Both the position numbers and the translations under genes were made by a program. The notes below the pieces were generated by a model. That model had not been told where the DNA came from. It saw nothing but the letters and a program-made list of their open reading frames with translations, and searched no databases. Positions 58,178 to 64,000 of a stretch of DNA of 64,000 bases are shown here, one piece after another. Location: contig NZ_FQXS01000008.1 in NCBI RefSeq assembly GCF_900130015.1, positions 1 through 64,000 on the forward strand, in the 5' to 3' direction. Source of the stretch: Desulfofustis glycolicus DSM 9705. Lineage in GTDB: Bacteria; Desulfobacterota; Desulfobulbia; Desulfobulbales; Desulfocapsaceae. Position 1 is the first letter of the stretch, and the number at the start of each line of letters is the position of its first letter.

Positions 58178-59113
58178 TTACGCAGAGGGCAATTCAAAGA
58201 GGCAGTCCGGCTCCCAAAACCCGGCTGCTGTGGAATCGAGGTCCTGGAGCTTCTTCAGATCTGTAGTGCCGGTCAGGATCAACGGCGGCGCCGACCCGCC
58301 TGTCGTCTCGGCAAACAACCGCAGAATCCCTTCAAGTGTTGCCGGAAACATCGTCTCCCCGTTTTCTATCAACAGCAGACACGGCTGGCCCTCTCGCCCG
58401 CTGTCGAGACCCTGCTGTACACCGTGCCAGATCGTTGTGCTGCTGCTCTGGTCGGGCAACTCGATAGCAAGCTGCCGGCCGACGCCGAGCAGGATATCCC
58501 GGACCGAACCGCCGGGACTGTCAATAACGATCACCCGGTAGAAATCGCCGAGCCGAGACCGGGCCAGGCGGCAGAAGCCGGCACGCTCGTCAAGGTCATC
58601 GGAGACGGCTACCACCAATCGGCTGCCACCCTGAATCGCCCCGACCAGCGAATCAATCACGTCATCCGGGGCGTTGCCGTCCGCAGGCTCCGGCGAATTT
58701 CCGTCTGTTATCGGCTCGACCGGTGCAGGTCCGGTCGCCCGCTGCTGCTCAGTGTACGCTGAATCGGCGAGTGCCGGTGGTTGCAGCGCCGCGCCGCCGA
58801 CACCGATCAGCACATCGAGAACCGCTCCGGCTGCCATGGAAAGCTCCTCGGCCGCTACACTGCCGGCAACCCGGGCCGTTTGATAAAGGTGTACACGTTT
58901 TGCGTTGACCCGGCCGTTGATCATGCCGTGGCAATTGAGTTGCTGCAGATCGGCTTCTCCGCTGAATCGGCCGGTGGCACCAAGCTCGAGCTGATCACCG
59001 CGCAGCGACCCCTCGACGGTTCCGTCGAGGCGCAGAAGCCCGCGAAAATGAATCTCACCGGTAATGGTCATCTCTTCGGAGATGTGTGAGTCCGGAACTC
59101 TTCGCTGGGTCAC
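58178..59113 (-). CDS. Bactofilin fused to a degenerate AAA/ExeA-like domain
   Basis: 311 residues. Residues ~8-105 form a bactofilin beta-helix (ISEEMTITGEIHFRGLLRLD, then repeating GSLRGDQLELG, GMINGRVNAKRVHL and GSVAAEELSMA turns). A disordered linker (~110-150) leads to an AAA-like domain resembling GspA/ExeA ATPases: Walker B-like CLLLIENGETM and sensor-like ILTGTTDLKKLQDLD are visible. The expected P-loop position reads VVAVSDDLDERAG, without GKT/S, so nucleotide hydrolysis is doubtful. It may be a cytoskeletal scaffold with a recognition domain. It is convergent with DUF2905, 174 bp away. Confidence 0.75.
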   Translation of the reverse strand: MTQRRVPDSHISEEMTITGEIHFRGLLRLDGTVEGSLRGDQLELGATGRFSGEADLQQLNCHGMINGRVNAKRVHLYQTARVAGSVAAEELSMAAGAVLDVLIGVGGAALQPPALADSAYTEQQRATGPAPVEPITDGNSPEPADGNAPDDVIDSLVGAIQGGSRLVVAVSDDLDERAGFCRLARSRLGDFYRVIVIDSPGGSVRDILLGVGRQLAIELPDQSSSTTIWHGVQQGLDSGREGQPCLLLIENGETMFPATLEGILRLFAETTGGSAPPLILTGTTDLKKLQDLDSTAAGFWEPDCLFELPSA

Positions 59114-59230
59114 CTGACATTTCCTCCTGCTGGAGCCAATGGATCGGAGATATCCGCAAGTATGAACTGTTGCGACGCCGGCTGCAAGGCAAATATCGCC
59201 TTCGGCTACGGATAGCCGGCAGCGGTGCGC

Positions 59231-60178
59231 TCACGATCGCATACCGCCCCGGTCGCTCTGCTCGAGCAGCCGAACAACCTGCTGCCAAACCGTCTCCAAC
59301 CCAAGATTGGTTAGCTTGCCGGCCTGCAGCCAGGCGAAGGAGGTGTGCTGGATACCGGTCGTCGTTGCCGGCGCATGATCGCCGAACAGTGCCAGACCGG
59401 GACCACGGAGGTGAGCGGCGAGATGGGTCGGTCCGGTATCGTTGCCGACGACGAAAGCCGCCTGGCGAATCAGTCCGGCCAGCGCAAAGACGTCATAATA
59501 GCCTTCATCGGGCACCAGCATCTCTGCCGGGATGGTCCGACACAGCTCCATTTCCTCCGGCCCGGGGACGGTGACCACCTTCCGGCCCAGAGCCTGCAGG
59601 CGCTGGGCCAGGTCCGGGAAATACGGCCACCGCTTCGCATCATGGGCGGCAGACGCACCGGGGATGAGAAGCACGTAACCCGGCGCCATACCGGCCCGAT
59701 GCATTATGGCGGAGACATCGTCGGCCAGCCAGGACACATCGCCGTTGCGCGAATGACGGGTTTCGATGCCGGCTAAGGACAGGTGGTGGGCAAAGTGATC
59801 GCCGGCACAGCAACCATCCGGTCGGTGTAACTGCCAGGTACAGCCGGCTGCGTCCCCAAGCCATGGCCCCGACGGAAACAGCCACCGCCGGTAAAAACGT
59901 GTCCGCCCAACCTGCTGTAAATCATAGATCCGCTCGATCCGATCGGCTCGCAATCGCTTTCGCAGGTCAAGCATGCCGGCAAGATTGAACCGGGAGACCC
60001 GGGGATCGATAAAGACCCGGTCCACCCACGGGCACTGCTCCATATAGCGTCGATATGGCGGCGTCGTCATCACCGTGATCGATGCGTGGCGATGATGCTC
60101 GCGAATATCGCGTATCGCCCCGTCGGCCTGGATGAGATCACCCAGGGCCCCGAGCTTGATAATCAGGATCGTTTCCAT
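59231..60178 (-). CDS. Glycosyltransferase family 9 (heptosyltransferase-like)
   Basis: 315 residues. The N-terminal METILIIKLGALGDLIQADG is the GT9 opening, and VVGNDTGPTHLAAHL is the donor-binding motif near the C-terminus. LLIPGASAAHDAKRWP is the central family motif. It probably adds a heptose or related sugar to the LPS core. Start ATG 60178 overlaps the stop of the upstream DUF6165 gene by one base (TGATG). Confidence 0.88.
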   Translation of the reverse strand: METILIIKLGALGDLIQADGAIRDIREHHRHASITVMTTPPYRRYMEQCPWVDRVFIDPRVSRFNLAGMLDLRKRLRADRIERIYDLQQVGRTRFYRRWLFPSGPWLGDAAGCTWQLHRPDGCCAGDHFAHHLSLAGIETRHSRNGDVSWLADDVSAIMHRAGMAPGYVLLIPGASAAHDAKRWPYFPDLAQRLQALGRKVVTVPGPEEMELCRTIPAEMLVPDEGYYDVFALAGLIRQAAFVVGNDTGPTHLAAHLRGPGLALFGDHAPATTTGIQHTSFAWLQAGKLTNLGLETVWQQVVRLLEQSDRGGMRS

Positions 60179-60564
60179 CAATAAGCTTGATAGGCTTTTT
60201 CTTCGACGATATCCGAACCGAGCAGATCGTTGACCCGATATTTCAAGGACGCACGGCGATCATTGGTTCGATAGACCTTTCGCGCCAATTCGACAAACCG
60301 TTGCCCGAAGTCGCTGCGTCGTTCGCAGTCGCGAATTTCATCTTCGATATCCCAGAGCGCCTCGTTAACACTGCGCAATTGTTCGGCCAACTCGGCAAGT
60401 TCCCTTGGAGCGGACTGCCGACCTTGCCAGGCCTCCTCCAGAATCGCCAACTCCCGGAGGACATTACGCCGCTTTTCGGGATCTGCAAGACGTTCTTTTT
60501 TAATCCGTAGAATGGTTATCTTATCGAGCAATTCACCCCAGGATACCGGAATCGTTACCGACAT
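60178..60564 (-). CDS. DUF6165 family protein
   Basis: 128 residues. It has the family's signature ends: IPVSWGELLDKITILRIKKE at the start and NDRRASLKYRVNDLLGS with VEEKAYQ at the end. The middle is a helical hairpin containing LWDIEDEIRDCE. Function unknown; it is usually found beside LPS or O-antigen sugar genes, as here with the GT9 enzyme. The ATG at 60564 has GGGAG upstream, whereas the open frame begins 33 bp earlier. Confidence 0.85.
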   Translation of the reverse strand: MSVTIPVSWGELLDKITILRIKKERLADPEKRRNVLRELAILEEAWQGRQSAPRELAELAEQLRSVNEALWDIEDEIRDCERRSDFGQRFVELARKVYRTNDRRASLKYRVNDLLGSDIVEEKAYQAY

Positions 60565-60720
60565 TTTTTCTGCTCCCTGACCATTGCGCCGCTGCAAAAC
60601 GGGAAAAACACCTTATCTTCTTGCTGAGAAACATGCTTCGACAGCCGTTTTTACCATAAATTATACCTCCTGTCTGCCCATTGTCACCTTCCATCAGCCA
60701 TTCATCATAACCCGGTTATC

Positions 60721-61734
60721 ATGTATCTCGCCTTTACCGACACCGGCGGCCAGCGGCACTACGAGCTTCGTCAGTCGATCTTCGATACCGACCGGAGCTG
60801 CTACACGTCCCGGCTGATTTTCGATCTCGGTTTCGATCCGCGCCGATTCATCACCCGGCTCGACGAAGACATTTGCTATTTTTCCGATGAACTGGTGGAT
60901 TGCCTGGGACACATCACCGACAGCGATCCGACGACGCTGCTGGAAGATCTGCTCTGGGATTTTCTCCCTGCCGAGGAACGGGGTCGGCTCGGGATTTTTC
61001 GACATCGCCGCCGGGTTGCTGTTCGTCCCCTTTCCCGTGAAGAACGCTCGGCGATCGAGCGCCAGGTCCATCTTTTCGATCGACGACGGCTCTATTATCT
61101 CAGATACGGTGCTGCCGATCAGAGCAGGCTCGCCCGGATTAACCCGAAACTCTATCGACCACTCCTGCAAAAAAGCCGTGATGAGCGGGAGTTCTACTTC
61201 CGCGACCTGGAGAAGGTTCTGCACGTCAACGAATTAAAAACCTACGTCTTTGCCATCTTCGATCTGCAGCGTCATTTCCGGCAAACCTATTCGGCGACGA
61301 TGCCAGAGGCCCTCGACCAAATCGAAATCGCTGATCGTTTTGTCAACGATCTCTGCGGTCTCAACAGCGACCCTCTCTTTTCGGCCGGGCTGCCACCCGC
61401 CGACTCACTGCGGGACCACCTGGTCCGCTATTTGATCATGTTTTTCGATTACGGCTACGGCAGGCGCTCGCTGTTCGATGATTTTCTGCGTGAATTCATG
61501 GGCCGGCACCGCTCTTTCCAATGGCCTGATCGGAAACCGACGATCAGCACCAGCAGGGTTGAGACGATTTTCGAGATGACATGGCAGGAGTTGCAGGCGA
61601 TGAGCAAACGGGAACTGACCAGGCTGTATCGCCGTCGGGCCAAACAACTGCACCCGGACAGCGGCGGCGATCACCAGCAATTCATTGATCTCAATGCCGC
61701 CTACGCATCATTGCTCATTCGCAAAAAAAGTTGA
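60721..61734 (+). CDS. Protein with C-terminal J domain
   Basis: 337 residues. Residues ~275-335 form a J domain: MTWQELQAMSKRELTRLYRR is helix I-II, followed by AKQLHPDSGGDHQQF with the HPD motif and the helix III FIDLNAAYASLL. The ~270-residue N-terminal part is charged and aromatic and I do not recognise it; it may be the client-binding part. Through the HPD motif it would stimulate an Hsp70 partner. No ribosome binding site is visible before the ATG. Confidence 0.75.
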   Translation: MYLAFTDTGGQRHYELRQSIFDTDRSCYTSRLIFDLGFDPRRFITRLDEDICYFSDELVDCLGHITDSDPTTLLEDLLWDFLPAEERGRLGIFRHRRRVAVRPLSREERSAIERQVHLFDRRRLYYLRYGAADQSRLARINPKLYRPLLQKSRDEREFYFRDLEKVLHVNELKTYVFAIFDLQRHFRQTYSATMPEALDQIEIADRFVNDLCGLNSDPLFSAGLPPADSLRDHLVRYLIMFFDYGYGRRSLFDDFLREFMGRHRSFQWPDRKPTISTSRVETIFEMTWQELQAMSKRELTRLYRRRAKQLHPDSGGDHQQFIDLNAAYASLLIRKKS

Positions 61735-61831
61735 ACACCGATGTTGTTCGGCCCTTTCCTGGTCGCCCGATGTCGGTTATACTCTCAGCCGCAGGTTATT
61801 CAGACCCTCAGGACCAGGGGCACAACAAACA

Positions 61832-61887
61832 ATGAAAATCGGCGGCATGGTCGGAGGGGATGGCCGGCTCTGGGAAATGATTTTCAT
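61832..61887. repeat. 56-bp element with 9-bp inverted ends
   Basis: ATGAAAATC (61832-61840) is the reverse complement of 61879-61887. The first ~32 bp match 58031-58062 at 27 of 32 positions, where the second end is missing. It lies between the J-domain gene and the next small gene, ending 27 bp before that gene's ATG. Confidence 0.4.
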
Positions 61888-61914
61888 ACGGAAAAACAAA
61901 ACCGGGAGACACGA

Positions 61915-62118
61915 ATGGTCCTCAAAGCCCTTGCCATCGAACTCTATCGAGCCCAGCAAACGGTACACGCTCTGGAAGACCGGCTGCGGTCCTGTTCTCT
62001 GAACGAGCAAGATGACTTGCGAAGGAAACTGCAAACGGCCCGGGTCGAACGCGATCAACTCCGCCGGCTCATCGAAGCCCGCAAAGACCCGCTCCCCTTT
62101 CGCCGCACATTCAAATAG
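61915..62118 (+). CDS. Small coiled-coil protein
   Basis: 67 residues, preceded by GGGAGA. It is highly charged and helical: LKALAIELYRAQQTVHALED, then a heptad-rich segment through RVERDQLRRLIEARK. No domain is recognised. The good ribosome binding site and codon use like its neighbours support a real gene. Function unknown. Confidence 0.5.
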   Translation: MVLKALAIELYRAQQTVHALEDRLRSCSLNEQDDLRRKLQTARVERDQLRRLIEARKDPLPFRRTFK

Positions 62119-62387
62119 CGGCTGTAAGACAGCCCTTGCCCGAGACGAGAATCCACCGAGAAAACTCGAAACCAGGGAAAACAGAAGCGATTCCGACTGC
62201 TGACGGATGACGATCGTCCCCTGTTCACTGCACTCATTGCGTGATGAACAGCCCCGTCAAGGCCCCCGCCGACGAGGCTGTTGGAGATGCGCTCACAAGA
62301 GATGTTCACCGTGCCGAACAGAGGGTAATGACCGTTTTCCTACAAGAGTCGAAATGCTTCTGCTCCCTGGCCGAATTCAAGGTTCCC

Positions 62388-63320
62388 TCAAATCTGCGCA
62401 TTGTCCGGATAAACCATTTTGCCGGAAACGGACAGGTCATAACCGACGAATTCCGTGGCCGACTGTTTGAAGTTCGGGTCGTGCAACAGGTTGATGAACC
62501 GCTGGATAATGGGGTTGAAAAAGCTCTCCCGGACGATCAGCAGATCAAAGCGCTCCCAACGCAGGGGGAGAAAGTCAAGCCCGAGCATCGTCGCCACCGG
62601 ACGAATGGCCGGAGCTGCGTCCGCCGAACCGCTCAAGACGGCCAAACCGGCATCAAGGTGGCGGGCGACCTCGGTCCGATAACCGTCGATCTCGTCTGCC
62701 CTGATGTCACAGCGGCTGATTTCATAATCGAGCAGCAGCCTGGTCCCTGTGTTGAGTGAGCGGTTGACGATTCGTATGCCGGGGCGCGCCAGATCCTTGA
62801 CTGAAGCGATCCCTTTAGGGTTTCCCTTGGCGACCAGGATACCCTGTTGCCGCTTACTAAAATTGACGAATACCGGTAAACGATCCATCTCCCGTTCGGC
62901 AAAGCGGAAATTGTATTCCTCGTTGTCGTCCTGGAGAAGATGGCAAACAGCGATGTGACATTGTCGCCGACGCAGGGCCTTGAGGCCGCCCATGCTGCCG
63001 AGATTGGAAAAAAAAACAGGCGAATCAGGGTAACGCTTTTGATAGATCCCGAGCAATCTTTGAAAAAGCACATCGTCGCTGCCACCAATCAACAGACGAC
63101 CGTCATCGGTCATCCCCGGCACCGAAGCTCCGGCAAGCGGCTGGTTGATTACCGATACTTCCAACCATTCCTCGACCAGGTGCCGGGGAAACAACCACTT
63201 CCCGGTCACTTTCGTCGCCGGCAGCCCCTTTTCACTGATCAGGGCGTAAATCGCCTTTTCGTTGACATGCAGCGTCTGGGCAACTTCCTTGGTGGTCAGA
63301 TATGTCTTGTCCGCAGGCAT
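62388..63320 (-). CDS. One-component regulator: excisionase-type HTH fused to PBP-like ligand domain
   Basis: 310 residues. The N-terminal MerR/excisionase-type helix-turn-helix reads YLTTKEVAQTLHVNEKAIYA with wing KVTGKWLFPRHLVEEW. From residue ~75 a periplasmic-binding-protein-like domain follows (LIGGSDDVLFQRLL, GGLKALRRRQCHIAVCHLL, GIRIVNRSLNTGTRLLLD). This layout is known in regulators near molybdate, tungstate or related oxyanion transporters, which are not in the window. The start at 63320 has GTGAGG upstream; the open frame begins at a GTG 12 bp before. Confidence 0.8.
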   Translation of the reverse strand: MPADKTYLTTKEVAQTLHVNEKAIYALISEKGLPATKVTGKWLFPRHLVEEWLEVSVINQPLAGASVPGMTDDGRLLIGGSDDVLFQRLLGIYQKRYPDSPVFFSNLGSMGGLKALRRRQCHIAVCHLLQDDNEEYNFRFAEREMDRLPVFVNFSKRQQGILVAKGNPKGIASVKDLARPGIRIVNRSLNTGTRLLLDYEISRCDIRADEIDGYRTEVARHLDAGLAVLSGSADAAPAIRPVATMLGLDFLPLRWERFDLLIVRESFFNPIIQRFINLLHDPNFKQSATEFVGYDLSVSGKMVYPDNAQI

Positions 63321-63356
63321 CGCCGTCCTCACGCTAACGATGGGGATGAATCTATT

Positions 63357-63536
63357 TCAACCATTACGGTAACTCAAATACAGAATCACCCCGCTATTGA
63401 CTAGAAATATACCAAGGATTACCAAAACGAACCAGAAAGGAGTTGATGCGTAGCTGTCGACCGTGACGAGTACGCCTGTCCGGCCTGCTCTATACGGGAT
63501 GGGTAAGGCTTCGGGCCAAAAGGGGCGTCGTCATGT
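63357..63536 (-). pseudogene. Possible remnant of a small membrane protein
   Basis: Between a TGA on the upstream side and the TGA at 63357-63359 the minus strand encodes ~59 residues ending in a convincing membrane helix (FWFVLVILGIFLVNSGVILY) and a short basic tail. No ATG, GTG or TTG precedes the helix in this frame, so as it stands only a ~22-residue peptide from a TTG could be made. It may be the 3' remnant of a gene whose front was lost. The hydrophobic frame could also be chance in T-rich DNA. Confidence 0.3.
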
Positions 63537-63568
63537 ACCGGCAAGGCAAGCAGGGAAGAAATAAGGGG

Positions 63569-63636
63569 GAAACAGAACCCACCGTTCGGCAGGGAAGCGA
63601 GGGGGTGAGGTGAGAGCCTGCGGCGAGTTCTGTTTC
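63569..63636. repeat. Hairpin closed by a perfect 10-bp stem
   Basis: GAAACAGAAC (63569-63578) is the exact reverse complement of GTTCTGTTTC (63627-63636), enclosing 48 bp that contain a further GCAGG/CCTGC pairing. It could be a structured RNA or the palindromic end of a lost element. There is no U-tract. Confidence 0.55.
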
Positions 63637-63697
63637 ATTGCCAGAATCGGCGGCTATCATCGTGCAACAACCAACGGCCGTCGAATATGAGTGAATC

Positions 63698-63835
63698 CTG
63701 AAAAATTGTCATTCCGCTCAATCTCATCGTTGCGCAATCAAATTTTATCCTCGGAATATCGCGTATATGCCTACGGTAAAATTTTCTTGCGCGCCTCGAT
63801 CTTGAACGAAATTCCTAATTTTTCAAGCTCCCCAT
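63698..63835. repeat. Foldback (MITE-like) element, copy 3
   Basis: Inverted relative to copy 1. The minus-strand left end GGGGAGCTTGAAAAATTAGG and the rest match copy 1 closely, including the flanking TGGGGAG. The apex is GGCATATACGCGATATTCCG. The arms pair along ~55 bp with few interruptions, for example the GCGCAA and AAAATTTTA blocks on both sides. Confidence 0.75.
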
Positions 63836-64000
63836 GAGTCTGACCATTAGAGAGATAATTGTACCTGAAGGGCCTTGTGTCAAGCCGGCCGTCCCAAGCC
63901 TTTGAAGAAACAGGTCCTCTCTGCCCGCCAGGAGACTCGATAATCTTGTCTCTTTCTCGATATTTTGTTACATCTGCCAAAAGGCCTGAGAAATCGACGC
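63771..64000 (-). CDS. C-terminal end of an unidentified gene reading into foldback copy 3
   Basis: The minus-strand frame is open from the window edge to TAG at 63771. About 76 codons are visible, including LLADVTKYRERDKIIESPGG and then GRLDTRPFRYNYLSNGQTHG. The last ~20 residues (GELEKLGISFKIEARKKILP) are encoded by the repeat itself, and the same frame is open in copy 1 and partly in copy 2. Either the element was inserted at the 3' end of the gene and supplied its stop, or this is a fortuitous frame. The family is not recognised. Confidence 0.4.
   Translation of the reverse strand, partial: VDFSGLLADVTKYRERDKIIESPGGQRGPVSSKAWDGRLDTRPFRYNYLSNGQTHGELEKLGISFKIEARKKILP

Larger units (their letters stand above)
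63321..63697. other. Intergenic region with stable hairpin and possible gene remnant
   Basis: About 375 bp with no full gene. It contains the hairpin at 63569-63636 and the minus-strand membrane-like frame at 63357-63536, then foldback copy 3 begins. GC-rich purine runs (ggggga, gaggggg) are frequent on the plus strand. No tRNA, riboswitch or known RNA family could be recognised. Confidence 0.4.

Noticed and set aside
61915-62118. CRISPR or other short regularly spaced repeats anywhere in the window
   Set aside because: No set of three or more identical 20-40 bp repeats with regular spacers was seen. The only phased repeats are the 9-bp operator-like sites at 46505-46552.
62241-62759. 172-codon plus-strand frame after the small coiled-coil gene
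   Set aside because: Most of it is antisense to the HTH/PBP regulator gene, and the unique part has no ribosome binding site or domain.

Overview
This 64 kb window looks like the chromosome of a GC-rich, Gram-negative anaerobe. It fits Desulfobacterota best, probably Desulfobulbales, although no rRNA or other decisive marker lies inside it. The pointers are a complete methylmalonyl-CoA (succinate-propionate) pathway built around a transcarboxylase, a split glycine decarboxylase (gcvPA/gcvPB), a very large 2-hydroxyacyl-CoA dehydratase-type activase, and an outer-membrane assembly gene with an unusual N-terminal domain. Most of the window is ordinary, densely packed core genome. Accessory features sit at both ends and in three intergenic gaps. 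Layout: 1-2.4 kb is a small accessory patch holding the 3' end of an IS3-type element, a PD-(D/E)XK-like protein whose stop codon is the first three bases of the IS end, and an AT-rich FRG-domain gene. 2.4-8 kb holds a DUF2157-like membrane protein and a minus-strand aapJQMP amino-acid ABC transporter operon. 8-13 kb holds a trypsin-like periplasmic protease with a coiled-coil insert, a YqaA-like membrane protein, pcm, a small lipoprotein and htpG. 13-25 kb holds a metallophosphoesterase, hemG, dnaA, a ComF-type phosphoribosyltransferase, bamA, mfd and a HAD phosphatase. 26-41 kb is the propionate module: prpE, sucC, a degenerate GDPD-like protein, sucD, the 12S transcarboxylase subunit, an ABM-domain protein, a 70-residue OadG-like protein, the 5S plus biotin subunit, a TetR regulator, methylmalonyl-CoA epimerase, mutase and MeaB. 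Together these interconvert propionate/propionyl-CoA and succinyl-CoA/succinate, with carboxyl transfer to or from pyruvate/oxaloacetate. 41-49 kb holds tpx, the giant activase, a ribbon-helix-helix gene with three phased operator-like repeats, a membrane protein, an Fe-S-less MutY-like glycosylase and a DUF2062 protein. 49-56 kb is an operon in the order lrp, gcvT, gcvH, gcvPA, gcvPB and a fused lipB-lipA gene, so regulator, glycine cleavage and lipoylation are encoded together. 56-64 kb holds a sugar kinase, a HEAT-repeat protein, DUF2905, a bactofilin fused to a degenerate AAA domain, a GT9 glycosyltransferase with DUF6165, a J-domain protein, a one-component HTH/PBP regulator and a messy 3' end. 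The least explained signal is a family of about 140-bp foldback elements at 7780-7919, 45853-45990 and 63698-63835. Each is a near-complete imperfect palindrome with a strongly conserved apex. The arms of the middle copy differ from the other two but still match each other, which suggests that structure is being maintained. No tRNA, rRNA or CRISPR array was found.
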